Notes: generated by a model from the sequence alone, not told the origin. 64,000 nt of DNA from Alkalicoccus halolimnae (GCF_008014775.2 NZ_CP144914.1:1488001-1552000); one strand, 5' to 3'; shown: positions 1 to 10,861, numbered from the stretch's first letter. Translations and numbers: made by a program.

Positions 1-203
1 ATGACTTTGGCAAGCGTAGTTTTTCCGGTGCCGGGAGGCCCGTAAAAAATCATTGCGGAAAGCCGGTCAGCTTCCACTGCTCTTCTCAGCAGTGTGCCGG
101 GTCCTATGATATGATCCTGACCTCTTACTTCTTCCAGATTGCGTGGTCGCATTCTTGCTGCGAGCGGGCCGGATGGGGGTGCTTTATATTCAAATAGATC
201 CAT
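1..203 (-). CDS. rarA: Replication-associated recombination protein A, N-terminal part (runs off the window)
   Basis: AAA+ ATPase of the RarA/MgsA/WRIP1 family, which acts at stalled replication forks. Only the first 67 residues are in the window. The translation starts [20 protein letters not shown] and ends in a Walker A motif GPPGTGKTT, the usual RarA N-terminus. The ATG at 203 is preceded on the minus strand by a strong AGGAGGA Shine-Dalgarno sequence at about 211-217. In B. subtilis rarA (yrvN) lies next to cymR and divergent from it; here a YczE-type gene sits between them. The family call is firm; the rest of the protein cannot be judged. Confidence 0.93.
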   Translation of the reverse strand, partial: MDLFEYKAPPSGPLAARMRPRNLEEVRGQDHIIGPGTLLRRAVEADRLSAMIFYGPPGTGKTTLAKV

Positions 204-325
204 TTTGTTTTCCTCCTGCGTAAAGAACTGATTTTGATCAAGCAGTCATATTGCAATTTTAGCGGATCATCGATAGAATGCAAAGGGTTATGAATGTACG
301 CTCTCTGTATACGATATGCAAATCA

Positions 326-334
326 TGCTATAAT
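326..334 (+). promoter_or_regulatory. Extended -10 promoter before the yczE-like/cymR transcript
   Basis: TGCTATAAT at 326-334 is an extended -10 element (TGN-TATAAT). No good -35 hexamer lies 17 bases upstream, as expected for extended -10 promoters. It is about 35 bases before the TTG start at 368. Assigned from sequence only. Confidence 0.55.
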
Positions 335-367
335 AAAAGGCAGAATGTCTTCTGGGGGGCTTAAGTT

Positions 368-1015
368 TTGCGATTACAACTAAATACAAACGGACAGATA
401 TTCCGCTGGCTCGTCTTTGTGGCCGGCCTGCTGATCATGAGTTTAGGAGCGGCTATGATGATACGGGCCGAATTAGGAAGCGCCCCGTGGGATGTACTTC
501 ATATCGGGCTTATGCAGCAGTTTGGTTTTACCGTTGGAACCTGGACGGTAATTATGGGTTTTCTTCTTCTATTATGTGCTTCCGTTTTAACGAAGCAGCT
601 TCCTCAGGCAGGTGCCTATGCAAATATGATACTTGTTGGAGTGTTTGTAGATATTTTTTTATTTCTGCTGTCTACGCCTGGATCTTTAAGCGGACAGCTG
701 GTAATGCTCGTCTGCGGAATTATAATAATGGGATTTGGAATAGGTGTTTATATATCACCAAGGTGCGGAGCAGGACCGAGAGACAGTATTATGCTTGCTT
801 TGTCGAATAAAACCGGGGCTTCGGTAGCCCGGGTAAGAGTTATAATGGAAATTCTTGTACTGGCCGGAGGGTGGATGCTCGGCGGTCCGGTGTTTTTAGG
901 GACGATTTTATTCAGCCTTACCATCGGACACGTAGCAGGCTTTTCGCTGTCAATATGCAATAACTGGATGGAACGAATTACAGAAAGAGGGATAAAAGTT
1001 GAAAATATCCACTAA
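368..1015 (+). CDS. YczE/YitT-type integral membrane protein
   Basis: A 215-residue polytopic membrane protein with about five hydrophobic segments. It resembles the YczE/YyaS group: an N-terminal LLIMSLGAAMMIRAELGSAP segment followed by a TVGTW motif, and a second half with GCGAGPRDSIM. B. subtilis YczE is linked to bacillaene production, but no transport substrate is established. The TTG at 368 is chosen because TGGGGGGC lies 9 bases upstream and the family N-terminus fits; the next ATG (437) would cut into the first membrane segment. The 3' end overlaps the cymR start by 17 bases, implying co-transcription and translational coupling. Family call good, function unknown. Confidence 0.8.
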   Translation: MRLQLNTNGQIFRWLVFVAGLLIMSLGAAMMIRAELGSAPWDVLHIGLMQQFGFTVGTWTVIMGFLLLLCASVLTKQLPQAGAYANMILVGVFVDIFLFLLSTPGSLSGQLVMLVCGIIIMGFGIGVYISPRCGAGPRDSIMLALSNKTGASVARVRVIMEILVLAGGWMLGGPVFLGTILFSLTIGHVAGFSLSICNNWMERITERGIKVENIH

Positions 1016-1418
1016 AGGAAGATACGGACTTACAATCATGATAGCACTAGCAAAAAAATATGGAGACGGACCAGTTTCACTTAAATCTATTGCTAAAGAT
1101 CACTCTCTTTCCGAGCACTACCTGGAACAGCTCATTGCTCCACTTCGTAATGCCACGCTTGTAAAGAGTGTGAGAGGTGCATATGGAGGATATATGCTGG
1201 CTAAAAGTCCGGAAACAATTACAGCAGGTGATATTATCCGTGTGCTGGAAGGACCGATTACTCCGGTGGAAATAATAGATGATGAAGAACCGGCTAAACG
1301 GGATTTATGGATTAAAATACGCGATGCAGTCAAAGATGTGCTGGATTCCACCACACTTGAAGATCTGGCCAACTATAGAGATGAAGGAAACCAGGACAAC
1401 TATATGTTTTATATTTAA
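999..1418 (+). CDS. cymR: Cysteine metabolism repressor CymR (Rrf2 family)
   Basis: A 139-residue Rrf2-type winged-helix regulator, nearly the same length as B. subtilis CymR (138). The N-terminus MKISTKGRYGLTIMIALAKK, the recognition-helix region LSEHYLEQLIAPLRN, the wing RGAYGGYML and the C-terminal YMFYI are all characteristic. The Fe-S ligating cysteines found in IscR and NsrR are absent, as in CymR. CymR acts with CysK to repress cystine uptake and cysteine synthesis genes. The start is TTG, overlapping the upstream membrane-protein gene. The cysteine desulfurase gene follows after 14 bases, so a sulfur regulator leads a sulfur-mobilising operon, as in B. subtilis. Confidence 0.95.
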   Translation: MKISTKGRYGLTIMIALAKKYGDGPVSLKSIAKDHSLSEHYLEQLIAPLRNATLVKSVRGAYGGYMLAKSPETITAGDIIRVLEGPITPVEIIDDEEPAKRDLWIKIRDAVKDVLDSTTLEDLANYRDEGNQDNYMFYI

Positions 1419-1432
1419 GAGGAGGGGCAGCT

Positions 1433-2578
1433 ATGGAACGTATTTATTTGGATCACGCAGCAACCTCCCCTATGCACCCGCAGGCAGCAGAAGAAATGCT
1501 TCCTTTTTTCACTGAAAAATTCGGCAATCCTTCAAGCACTCATCATTTCGGAAGGGAAGCAAGAGCTGGACTTGACGAAGCGAGAGAAGCGATTGCCAGA
1601 GCTGTAGGAGCGTCCTATAATGAAATTATATTTACCGGAGGCGGAACGGAAGCTGACAATCTTGCAATTGCAGGCTTTGCCCGGGAAAACAGGTATAAGG
1701 GAAAGCATGTTATTACTGTGATAACGGAGCATCACGGGGTTCTTAATGCCTGCAGCCAGCTGGAGCAGGAAGGGTTTGAAGTGAGCTATTTAAGTGTTTC
1801 TGAAGAAGGCCGTGTATCTTTAGAACAGATCGAACAGGAATTAAGGGAAGATACGATTCTTGTATCGGTGATGACAGCAAATAACGAAACCGGAACGCTC
1901 CAGCCCGTCAATGAAATCGGAGCACTTTTAAAAGAACACCAGGCAGCTTTCCACACCGATGCGGTGCAGGCTCTTGGTAAATGTCCGATAGATGTTAATG
2001 ACATGAACGTGGACCTGCTCGCATGTTCTGCTCATAAATTTAACGGCCCGAACGGTACTGGATTTTTATATGCTAGAAAAGGAGTAGAGCTTGCTCCTAT
2101 CCTTTTTGGAGGAGAACAGGAAAGAAAAAGAAGAGCTGGAACAGAAAATACAGCCGGGGCAGCAGGCATGAAAAAAGCTTTGGAAATCTCTTTAACTCAT
2201 ATGGAGGAAAGGGCAGAATTGTATCTCACGTATAGAAATCGACTCAAAGAGATTCTCAGTGAGGCTGGTATTAACTATTATGTAAACGGAGATGAAAAGT
2301 ACTCGCTCCCTAATGTCCTGAATCTCAGTTTTCCAAAAGCAAATGTCGAGCAGCTGCTTATGAATCTTGATCTTGAAGGAATCGCTGTATCAAGCGGATC
2401 AGCCTGCACTGCAGGATCAGTCAAACCGTCCCATGTCCTCATAGCAATGCATGGAGAAAACGACCGCAGTAAAGCAGCGGTCCGCTTCAGTTTCGGCTAT
2501 GGGAATACATTGGATCAAATAGAAAAGGCCGGAAGGGCCGTTATTAAAGTACTCGATCGTATGAAAGTATCAAAATAA
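1433..2578 (+). CDS. yrvO: Cysteine desulfurase (YrvO/IscS-type)
   Basis: A PLP-dependent class V aminotransferase-fold enzyme that removes sulfur from cysteine as a persulfide. Visible features: His101 of the HHGVLN segment stacking on PLP, the Schiff-base Lys202 in SAHKFNGP, and the catalytic Cys325 in the SSGSACTAG loop. Length is 381 residues, close to B. subtilis YrvO (379). It lies six to fifteen bases before mnmA, depending on the mnmA start. In B. subtilis YrvO is the dedicated sulfur donor to MnmA for 2-thiouridine at U34 of tRNA, so the pair is a functional unit. A GAGGAGGGG Shine-Dalgarno precedes the ATG. Confidence 0.95.
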   Translation: MERIYLDHAATSPMHPQAAEEMLPFFTEKFGNPSSTHHFGREARAGLDEAREAIARAVGASYNEIIFTGGGTEADNLAIAGFARENRYKGKHVITVITEHHGVLNACSQLEQEGFEVSYLSVSEEGRVSLEQIEQELREDTILVSVMTANNETGTLQPVNEIGALLKEHQAAFHTDAVQALGKCPIDVNDMNVDLLACSAHKFNGPNGTGFLYARKGVELAPILFGGEQERKRRAGTENTAGAAGMKKALEISLTHMEERAELYLTYRNRLKEILSEAGINYYVNGDEKYSLPNVLNLSFPKANVEQLLMNLDLEGIAVSSGSACTAGSVKPSHVLIAMHGENDRSKAAVRFSFGYGNTLDQIEKAGRAVIKVLDRMKVSK

Positions 2579-3697
<1,119 letters not shown>

Positions 3698-4093
3698 ATC
3701 ATTCAGCAGAATAGCCGGTCCTTATCACTTTTTCCGGGGCCGGTATTTGTTCCGTCGGGGAACAGAACCAGTAAAGAGGTCCTTTGACTGCGCTGTATCA
3801 AGCGTAGTTAAAGTATCGTTTGTTGATAATTACAGAGAACTTCGCTGGATCCGGCAAATAGATAAGCTATGGAGCTCTTGGACATACGTTCTGCGGAATT
3901 TTACGACTTCCTACTTCAAGGTCTGGTCTTCGCATTGTTTTTGTGCAAGCCAGAAAAAGAAAACTTTTTCCGTATTCATGGAAACGAAAGCGGCTGGTTA
4001 CAGAAGCGGAGACTAATTATTAAGTTCAACAAATATAGATGTTTTATTTTCAAGACAGCCTGACAAGATTAATTCACTGAAGGAGTTTTTACT
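3698..4093 (+). other. Gene-poor gap between mnmA and yrrB
   Basis: A 396-base gap. A weak hairpin with a 7-bp stem (CCGGTCC 3715-3721 with GGGCCGG 3737-3743, 15-base loop) follows mnmA; it lacks a proper U tract, so it is only a possible terminator. Two open frames cover 3747-4016 and 3869-4063, but neither has a Shine-Dalgarno sequence or recognisable similarity. No repeat was recognised. B. subtilis has little between these genes, so the extra sequence is unexplained. Confidence 0.5.
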
Positions 4094-4765
4094 ATGGACC
4101 GTAACGCGGAAGCTGTAAAACAGATGCAGGACGGAAATATAGAAGAAGCGGCAAAAATATTAAATGATGCTATTGAGGAAAATCCGGAAGATGCTGTGGC
4201 TTTTACTAATTTTGGGAACCTGCTTGCGGCAGTAGGTGAAGAAGACAGGGCGATAGTATTTTACAGTAAAGCTGTCGAACTCGACTCAACGATGGGAACG
4301 GCCCACTATGGTCTCGGTAATATTCTGTATAACCAAGAAGAGTTTAAAAAGGCTGTTGATTCCTACCAGGAAGCAGTTGCTCAGGGGCTCATTCAGGCAG
4401 ATGTTTATTATATGCTTGGTATGAGTTTTTATCAGATCGGAGACTTTATGCGGTCACTTCCGCATCTTTCGCGGGCAGCTGAATTAAATCCGGAAGATAC
4501 CGATGCCCGGTTTCACTATGGCCTGGCCCTGGCTCAGGCTGAAGAAATTGAGGAAGCAATGAAGCAGTTCCATGCCGTTTTAAAGCTGGAACCAGAGCAC
4601 GCCGACTGTTACTTTAACCTTGGAGTCGGATATGCGTACAAAGAGGATGCTGAAAAAGCACTGGTTATGTTCGATAAAGCATTGGAAATCCAGCCGGAGC
4701 ACGCACTTAGTGCTAACGGAAAAAAGCAGATGGAAAAAATCCTCTCTGGAAATATAGAAGAGTAA
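4094..4765 (+). CDS. yrrB: TPR repeat protein YrrB
   Basis: A 223-residue soluble protein made almost wholly of about six tetratricopeptide repeats, each carrying the usual A/G-Y/F-x-LG and P-x-x spacing (for example AHYGLGNILYNQEEFKKAVD and CYFNLGVGYAYKEDAEKALV). TPR arrays are protein-protein docking scaffolds; the partner is unknown. B. subtilis YrrB (206 residues) occupies the same position between mnmA and recD2. The ATG has an AAGGAG site 10 bases upstream. The gene ends 18 bases before the recD2 start, so the two are probably co-transcribed. Confidence 0.9.
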   Translation: MDRNAEAVKQMQDGNIEEAAKILNDAIEENPEDAVAFTNFGNLLAAVGEEDRAIVFYSKAVELDSTMGTAHYGLGNILYNQEEFKKAVDSYQEAVAQGLIQADVYYMLGMSFYQIGDFMRSLPHLSRAAELNPEDTDARFHYGLALAQAEEIEEAMKQFHAVLKLEPEHADCYFNLGVGYAYKEDAEKALVMFDKALEIQPEHALSANGKKQMEKILSGNIEE

Positions 4766-4783
4766 AAACTGGAGGTGAATCAG

Positions 4784-7045
4784 GTGGAGGAAGAACAGCC
4801 GTATATTAAAGGAGAGCTGCTTCACCTGATTTATCATCAGGAAGATTCTCTCTATACTGTGGCCAAATTAAAAGTAGTGAAATCTTCAGAAGAGATGAAA
4901 GAAAAAGAAACGGTGGTCGTCGGCCTCATGGCGAAACCGGAAAAAGATACGACTTATTTATTCCACGGAAAAATGACCGATCATCCACGGTTTGGAAAGC
5001 AGTTTAAATTTGATACATACAATAAAGAAATGCCGGATACAAAGCAGGGGCTTGTTCTATATTTTTCCAGCGACCGCTTTCCGGGGATAGGCAGAAAAAC
5101 AGCTGAGCTCATCGTGGACACATTCGGTACTGAAGCAATTTCCCTCATACTTTCCAATCCTGCCCGCCTCGGTGAAGTACCGAAGCTGGATTCAGAAAAA
5201 GCAGAAATTATACACGAACAGCTGATGGAAGATCAGGGCATTGAAGAAGTGCTGATGAAGCTGTATGAATATGGTTTTGGTCTGAGGCTCGCTATAAAGA
5301 TTTATCAGACGTACCAGACCGAAGCATTGCAGATAATTGAAAACAATCCTTATCAAATGGTGGAAGATGTAGAAGGAGTCGGCTTTATAAAAGCAGACCA
5401 GATAGGCAGAAAGCAGGGAGTAACGGGGGATCATCCCGACCGCCTTAAAGCTGCAGTAATGTTCACATTGTATGAACAGTGTTTGAATGAAGGGCATGTC
5501 TATGCAGAAAATCAGTATATAGTAAAAAAATCCTGTGAACTGCTTGAATATGGCGGCCAGGAGAAAGTAGACCCGCTTAAAATTGCTGAACTCGTTATCA
5601 TTTTAGGCGAAGAAGAAAAAATTATTGCTGAAAACAACATCATGTATATTCCTTCACTTTATTATGCGGAAAAGGGGATAGCTGCAAACATAAAAAGGCT
5701 GATGCATCAGGAAAAGAGCACTGAATTTCCGGAATCTGAGCTGCTTAAAGCAATAGGGAAGGTAGAAGAAAGGTTCCAGGTTACCTATGCCCCTTCTCAG
5801 AAAACAGCAATCGAAACCGCAGTATCTGCGCCTCTGATGCTGCTGACAGGAGGGCCGGGAACGGGAAAAACGACGGTTATTCAAGGAGTAATCGAAACTT
5901 TTGCGTCGTTGAACGGCCTTTCTCTGCGCAAAGAAGACTATCAGGGAAAGGAAGAACCATTCCCCTTCCTGCTGGCAGCTCCTACGGGCCGCGCTGCGAA
6001 AAGAATGACAGAATCAACCGGGCTGCCGGCTTCTACGATTCATCGGCTGCTTGGTTATAAAGGGATGGGCGATGAAGCTTTCGAAAAAGATGAAGATTCA
6101 CCGCTCGAGGGGCGTCTGCTCATTCTGGATGAAATGTCCATGGTGGACACGTGGCTTGCAAATCAGCTGTTTCGTGCGGTCCCTTCCAATATGCAGGTTC
6201 TTATTGTAGGAGACGAAGATCAGCTGCCCTCAGTCGGACCAGGACAGGTGCTGACAGATCTTCTTGAGGTGGACCAGATTCCGACTGTAAGACTTACAGA
6301 CATTTACCGGCAGTCGGAGCATTCAAGAATTATTACCTTTTCCCACCAGGTGAAAAGCGGCGTTCTGCCTCCGGAAGTAGATACTTCCAGCGATGATCTT
6401 CGTTTCTTTCCGTGCGGGACTGATAAGGTTTTGGAAGCGGTCGATAAAATCTGCAGAGGAGCGCTGGCTAAAGGCTACACAGCTCGGGATATTCAGGTTC
6501 TTGCCCCCATGTACCGTGGAGACGCAGGTATTAATCGTCTCAACTTAATGCTCCAGGCTCTGTTTAATCCAAAAGGAGAAAGAACAAAAGAAGTAATTTT
6601 TGGAGAGTCCGCTTACCGGGTAGGTGATATGGTACTTCAGCTTGTGAATAATCCGGAGGATAATGTTTTTAACGGAGACCGTGGAGAGATAGCTGCTATA
6701 CTGACGGAAAAAGAAACGGCAGATAAACAGATGCAGATTGTAATTTCTTTTGATGGGACAGAAGTTGTTTATTCCAAGCAGGACTTAACGCAGATCACCC
6801 ATGCTTACTGCTGTTCTATCCACAAATCTCAGGGAAGTGAATTTCCTATCGTTATTATGCCTGTCGTGAAAAGCTATTACCGCATGCTTCGAAGAAAACT
6901 CATTTATACAGGAATCACTAGAGCCAGTCAGTTTCTGCTTTTATGCGGAGACTGGCAGGCGGTGAGATATGCGGTGGAGACGGACAGGGAGCTTTTAAGA
7001 AACACTTCCCTCGTAGAAAAATTAAAACAAAACGCACCTGAATAA
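4784..7045 (+). CDS. recD2: RecD2 family SF1B helicase (YrrC)
   Basis: ATP-dependent 5'-3' DNA helicase of the RecD2 type, which works without RecBC. An N-terminal OB-like and helix-hairpin-helix region (about residues 1-240) precedes the motor. The motor has Walker A GGPGTGKTT near residue 357, Walker B LLILDEMSMVD near 445 and the UvrD-like C-terminal motif HKSQGSEFP near 679. The GTG at 4775 lies inside the GGAGGTG ribosome site, so the GTG at 4784 with 6-base spacing is chosen, giving 753 residues. In B. subtilis yrrD and a glutamine transport operon intervene before alaS; here alaS follows directly. Confidence 0.93.
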   Translation: MEEEQPYIKGELLHLIYHQEDSLYTVAKLKVVKSSEEMKEKETVVVGLMAKPEKDTTYLFHGKMTDHPRFGKQFKFDTYNKEMPDTKQGLVLYFSSDRFPGIGRKTAELIVDTFGTEAISLILSNPARLGEVPKLDSEKAEIIHEQLMEDQGIEEVLMKLYEYGFGLRLAIKIYQTYQTEALQIIENNPYQMVEDVEGVGFIKADQIGRKQGVTGDHPDRLKAAVMFTLYEQCLNEGHVYAENQYIVKKSCELLEYGGQEKVDPLKIAELVIILGEEEKIIAENNIMYIPSLYYAEKGIAANIKRLMHQEKSTEFPESELLKAIGKVEERFQVTYAPSQKTAIETAVSAPLMLLTGGPGTGKTTVIQGVIETFASLNGLSLRKEDYQGKEEPFPFLLAAPTGRAAKRMTESTGLPASTIHRLLGYKGMGDEAFEKDEDSPLEGRLLILDEMSMVDTWLANQLFRAVPSNMQVLIVGDEDQLPSVGPGQVLTDLLEVDQIPTVRLTDIYRQSEHSRIITFSHQVKSGVLPPEVDTSSDDLRFFPCGTDKVLEAVDKICRGALAKGYTARDIQVLAPMYRGDAGINRLNLMLQALFNPKGERTKEVIFGESAYRVGDMVLQLVNNPEDNVFNGDRGEIAAILTEKETADKQMQIVISFDGTEVVYSKQDLTQITHAYCCSIHKSQGSEFPIVIMPVVKSYYRMLRRKLIYTGITRASQFLLLCGDWQAVRYAVETDRELLRNTSLVEKLKQNAPE

Positions 7046-7061
7046 AAAACGGTTTTTGGAT

Positions 7062-7091
7062 TTGACAACAGGCGCATAATCTATCTATAAT
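7062..7091 (+). promoter_or_regulatory. SigA-type promoter of alaS
   Basis: TTGACA at 7062-7067 and TATAAT at 7086-7091 are both perfect consensus with an 18-base spacer. The start point would fall near 7098, just before the T-box leader. It begins 16 bases after the recD2 stop, so alaS is transcribed independently. Confidence 0.85.
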
Positions 7092-7099
7092 TATTTACG

Positions 7100-7334
7100 G
7101 ATAACCTATCGTGATGACGGAGATTCGTCTTCGCAGCCCTTATGCAGAGAGAGATTCCCCAGGCTGAAAGGAATCTTATAAGAAGTGTGATGACAGCTGC
7201 TCCTGAGTGCAGAAAAAACCTGCCGGATATGCACCCGTTATGTGCAGACCAGAGTGACAGGAGATACCTGTAACCAGGGTGGTACCGCGTGAATAATCTC
7301 GTCCCTAGCTGTAGCTGAGGGAGGGGATTTTTTA
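7100..7334 (+). promoter_or_regulatory. T-box riboswitch of alaS (tRNA-Ala sensing)
   Basis: The leader has the parts of a T-box. Stem I begins near GATGACGG (7113-7120) and has a CAGAGAG-type internal motif (7144-7150). A candidate alanine specifier GCT lies at 7196-7198, followed by CTCCTGAG. The T-box/antiterminator sequence AGGGTGGTACCGCG is at 7276-7289. A terminator hairpin (CCCTAGCT...AGCTGAGGG, then T6) spans about 7301-7334. In this class uncharged tRNA pairs with the specifier and the T-box bulge and allows read-through. The class and terminator are seen directly; the exact specifier codon is inferred from spacing. Confidence 0.9.
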
Positions 7335-7387
7335 TTTTGCGGGAAGCTTACTGGAAAAGGACGGGTACTCGATCATTAAGGGTACTG

Positions 7388-7420
7388 CCTTCCCGGACCG
7401 GCGGAAGGGAAAGTCCCTTC
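7388..7420 (+). promoter_or_regulatory. Two mutually exclusive hairpins before the alaS ribosome binding site
   Basis: CCTTCC (7388-7393) can pair with GGAAGG (7403-7408). The same purine segment GAAGGGA (7404-7410) can instead pair with TCCCTTC (7414-7420) around a 3-base loop. Only one can form at a time. The pair lies after the T-box terminator and 13 bases before the AAGGAGGA site. A role in alaS translation or RNA processing is inference only. Confidence 0.4.
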
Positions 7421-7446
7421 ATATATTTAAATAAGGAGGATTTACT

Positions 7447-10077
7447 ATGAAACAGTTAACATCTGCAGAAGTGAGACAAATGTTTTTGGACTTTTTCAAA
7501 GAGAAAAGTCACGCGGTGGAGCCGAGTGCTTCCCTTGTGCCATATGAAGACCCTTCTCTTTTATGGATCAACAGCGGCGTAGCTACTTTAAAAAAGTACT
7601 TTGACGGAAGAGTGATCCCGGAAAATCCGAGAATTGCAAATGTCCAGAAGTCTATTCGGACTAATGATATTGAAAATGTCGGCAAAACAGCAAGACACCA
7701 TACCTTTTTTGAAATGCTTGGGAATTTTTCAATTGGTGAATATTTTAAAAAAGAAGCGATTCATTGGGGATGGGAATTTCTTACTGATAAAAAATGGATC
7801 GGATTTGATCCGGATAAACTTGCTGTAACGATTTATCCTGAAGACGATGAAGCTTTTCGTATCTGGCATGAAGAAATCGGTCTTCCGGAAAGCCGTATCA
7901 TTCGTCTGGAAGAGAATTTCTGGGATATCGGGGAAGGACCATGCGGCCCGAATACAGAAATCTTTTATGACAGAGGACCGGAATACGGGGCTGATGACAC
8001 CGATCCGGAAATGTTTCCAGGCGGAGAGAATGAACGTCATCTGGAAATATGGAATTTAGTATTTTCACAGTTTAATCATAATCCGGACGGCAGCTATACA
8101 CCTCTTCCAAAGAAAAATATTGATACTGGAATGGGACTTGAACGAATGGTTTCCGTTATTCAGGATGCCCCTACAAACTTTGACACGGACCTTTTTCTGC
8201 CTATTATTCGGGAAACAGAAGCAGTATCAGGGAAGAAATACGGGCAGGATGAAATAAAAGATACTGCCTTTAAAGTGGTAGCCGATCATGTACGGACCGT
8301 TACTTTTGCAGTAGCCGATGGAGCACTTCCTTCTAATGAAGGACGCGGGTATGTTCTGCGGAGGCTTCTGCGCCGGGCTGTCCGCTATGCGAAAGTGCTT
8401 GGTATAGAAGAACCGTTTATGTACCGACTTGTACCTTTCGTTAGTGAGATCATGGTGGATTTCTATCCGGAAGTAAAAGAAAAATCAGAATTTATTCAAA
8501 AAGTAATGAAAAATGAAGAAGAACGATTCCATGAAACTCTTCACGATGGACTAGCGATGCTGCAAAAAACTATAAAAAATGCTAAATCTAAAGGTGAGAA
8601 TCAGGTGAGCGGCACCGATATATTCAAACTTTATGATACGTACGGATTTCCTGTCGATTTAACTGAAGAATATGTAGAAGAAGCCGGGTTGAGCGCCGAC
8701 CGTGCCGGTTTTGAGAAGGAAATGGAAAAGCAGCGAGCGCGTGCTCGTTCCGCACGTCAGGAGTCCGGTTCTATGCAGCAGCAGGACGAAGTACTGGGAG
8801 CAATTTCCGAACCGTCCGTTTTTACTGGATATGATAAACTGACTGTAGATACAAACGTGACAGCCATTGTAAAAGATAAAAACATTACAGATATGGCCTC
8901 TGAAGGAGACCGGGTAAAAATTATGCTTTCGGAAACGCCTTTTTATGCTGAAAGCGGGGGACAGACGGCTGATATTGGTACTGTTTCGGCTCCCGGTACC
9001 GAACTGCGCGTTGAAGATGTTCAGAAAGCTCCTAACGGCCAGCATCTGCACGAAGTGATCGTTCTGAAAGGATCCTTGAAAAAAGGCCAGAAGGTCACCG
9101 CTTCTGTAGCAGAAAAGACGCGTAAAGCAATTATTAAAAATCATTCTGCCACCCACCTTCTTCATCAGGCTCTTAAGGACGTCCTTGGAGACCATGTTAA
9201 TCAGGCAGGATCGTCTGTGGAACCGGGCAGGCTGCGTTTTGATTTCTCCCACTTCGGCCAGGTAACCGAGAAAGAAATGGAAGAGATCGAAACTATAGTC
9301 AATGAAAAAATATGGGAAGCTGTGCCGGTGGAAATTATGGAAACCTCCTTGGAGAAAGCGAAAGAAATGGGCGCTATGGCTCTGTTTGGTGAAAAATACA
9401 GCAGCAACGTACGTGTCGTTCAGATGAGTGATTACAGCCTTGAACTCTGTGGGGGCTGTCACGTCCGCAGTACAGCGGAAATAGGTCTGTTTAAGCTGGT
9501 ATCTGAAGGCGGTATCGGAGCAGGAGTACGCCGGATAGAAGCAGTTACAGGGAAAAAAGCTTATGAATTCATGAATGGCCAGGTAGATAAACTTCGTGAA
9601 ACAGCAGGATTTTTAAAGACAAGTCTTGAAGAAGTACCTTCGAGAGTTCTGCAACTGCAGAAACAGCTCAAGGAAAAAGATAAAGAGAATGAATCGTTAA
9701 CAGCAAAACTCGGTCAGCTTCAGGCAGGAAGTCTTTTAGAGGAAGCAACAGAAGTTGACGGGGTAAAGGTTCTGGCTAAAAAAGTTAATGCTGCTGATAT
9801 GAATGCTTTAAGAAGTCTCGCCGATTCCCTAAAAGAAAAGCTCGGATCTGGAATATTGGTTTTAGCAGCAGTAAACGGTGAAAAAGTTAGCATTGTAGCA
9901 AGTGTCTCCAAAGATTTAATTGCAGAAGGACATCATGCCGGAAAGATTGTAAAAGAAGTGGCCGCATTCTGCGGCGGAGGCGGCGGAGGCCGGCCGGATA
10001 TGGCTCAAGCTGGCGGGAAAGACCCATCGAAGGTCGATGCAGCCCTCTCTCATGTAATGGATCTTGTAAAGAAATAA
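7447..10077 (+). CDS. alaS: Alanyl-tRNA synthetase
   Basis: Class II aminoacyl-tRNA synthetase charging tRNA-Ala, 876 residues, the usual length. The N-terminal catalytic core carries the motif 2 region [18 protein letters not shown] and motif 3 GMGLERM. The editing domain has HSATHLLHQ near residue 566 and the zinc-binding C-G-G-C-H cluster at about 668-672. A coiled linker (about 730-760) and a C-terminal C-Ala domain with a glycine run [15 protein letters not shown] complete it. Expression is set by the upstream T-box. A good AAGGAGGA site precedes the ATG. Confidence 0.98.
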   Translation: MKQLTSAEVRQMFLDFFKEKSHAVEPSASLVPYEDPSLLWINSGVATLKKYFDGRVIPENPRIANVQKSIRTNDIENVGKTARHHTFFEMLGNFSIGEYFKKEAIHWGWEFLTDKKWIGFDPDKLAVTIYPEDDEAFRIWHEEIGLPESRIIRLEENFWDIGEGPCGPNTEIFYDRGPEYGADDTDPEMFPGGENERHLEIWNLVFSQFNHNPDGSYTPLPKKNIDTGMGLERMVSVIQDAPTNFDTDLFLPIIRETEAVSGKKYGQDEIKDTAFKVVADHVRTVTFAVADGALPSNEGRGYVLRRLLRRAVRYAKVLGIEEPFMYRLVPFVSEIMVDFYPEVKEKSEFIQKVMKNEEERFHETLHDGLAMLQKTIKNAKSKGENQVSGTDIFKLYDTYGFPVDLTEEYVEEAGLSADRAGFEKEMEKQRARARSARQESGSMQQQDEVLGAISEPSVFTGYDKLTVDTNVTAIVKDKNITDMASEGDRVKIMLSETPFYAESGGQTADIGTVSAPGTELRVEDVQKAPNGQHLHEVIVLKGSLKKGQKVTASVAEKTRKAIIKNHSATHLLHQALKDVLGDHVNQAGSSVEPGRLRFDFSHFGQVTEKEMEEIETIVNEKIWEAVPVEIMETSLEKAKEMGAMALFGEKYSSNVRVVQMSDYSLELCGGCHVRSTAEIGLFKLVSEGGIGAGVRRIEAVTGKKAYEFMNGQVDKLRETAGFLKTSLEEVPSRVLQLQKQLKEKDKENESLTAKLGQLQAGSLLEEATEVDGVKVLAKKVNAADMNALRSLADSLKEKLGSGILVLAAVNGEKVSIVASVSKDLIAEGHHAGKIVKEVAAFCGGGGGGRPDMAQAGGKDPSKVDAALSHVMDLVKK

Positions 10078-10162
10078 CCCATTTTCGTATACATTCCATG
10101 AGAATCATACTAAAATAGACGTAGCAGCTAATTCTAACGAATGCGGGAGGGAGTGAAGTTTA

Positions 10163-10426
10163 ATGGACAAAACAATGAAATTTAATTTTAATGATGATGA
10201 ATCTATGGATCAGCATGTCCGTGAAGTATTGGCAAGTGTTCATTCTTCTCTCGAAGAAAAAGGCTATAATCCCATTAATCAAATAGTTGGTTATTTATTA
10301 TCGGGGGATCCTGCTTACATTCCACGCCATAATGATGCGAGAACGCTTATTCGTAAAATTGAGCGTGACGAAATTATTGAAGAGCTTGTTCGATCTTATT
10401 TGTCTTCCAGGGATCCTGAAGCCTGA
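10163..10426 (+). CDS. ireB: IreB family regulatory phosphoprotein (YrzL, UPF0297)
   Basis: An 87-residue cytoplasmic protein with the UPF0297 signature: MDKTMKFNF start, a [20 protein letters not shown] core, and PRHNDAR. In Enterococcus faecalis IreB is a substrate of the PASTA kinase IreK and affects cephalosporin resistance; function in Bacillus is not settled. The threonines near the N-terminus that are phosphorylated in IreB have a counterpart here at Thr4. Its stop overlaps the ruvX ATG by one base (TGATG), so the two are translationally coupled. Confidence 0.93.
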   Translation: MDKTMKFNFNDDESMDQHVREVLASVHSSLEEKGYNPINQIVGYLLSGDPAYIPRHNDARTLIRKIERDEIIEELVRSYLSSRDPEA

Positions 10427-10842
10427 TGAAGGTGTTAGGTCTGGATGTAGGTACGAAAACGATAGGAGTCGCTGTCAGTGATGCTTTCGGGTGGACAGCT
10501 CAAGGTGTAAAAACCATCCGGCGCCACGAGTCTGATGCTTCACAGGACTTTCTGGCCCTGGAGGACTTGATCAAAGAATACGAAATCAGTACGGTGGTCG
10601 TTGGTCTCCCCAAGAATATGAATGGAACTATCGGACCGAGCGGCGAATTTTGTAAAACATTTGCTGAAGACCTTCACAAAAGAACAAACATTCCCGTAAA
10701 GCTATGGGATGAGCGTCTCACAACAGTGGCAGCTGAACGTATGCTTGTGGACGCGGATGTGAGCCGTAAAAAACGAAAAAAAGTCATCGATAAAATGGCA
10801 GCTGTAATGATACTTCAGGGGTATCTGGACAGCAGAAATTAA
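10426..10842 (+). CDS. ruvX: Putative Holliday junction resolvase RuvX/YqgF
   Basis: A 138-residue RNase H-fold nuclease of the YqgF family. It has an N-terminal [16 protein letters not shown] motif with the first catalytic aspartate, [10 protein letters not shown], and DERLTT with the later acidic residues. Members resolve Holliday junctions or process 16S rRNA 3' ends; which applies here cannot be told from sequence. It is B. subtilis YrrK by position and length, in the conserved ireB-ruvX-yrzB cluster. Confidence 0.93.
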   Translation: MKVLGLDVGTKTIGVAVSDAFGWTAQGVKTIRRHESDASQDFLALEDLIKEYEISTVVVGLPKNMNGTIGPSGEFCKTFAEDLHKRTNIPVKLWDERLTTVAAERMLVDADVSRKKRKKVIDKMAAVMILQGYLDSRN

Positions 10843-10861
10843 TTATTCATGGAGGTTGATT

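Noticed and set aside
3747-4063. Two overlapping short frames in the mnmA-yrrB gap
   Set aside because: No Shine-Dalgarno sequence and no recognisable similarity; kept only as a gap description.
8659-9462. 267-codon minus-strand frame inside alaS
   Set aside because: Antisense shadow of alaS, with no start signals or family resemblance.
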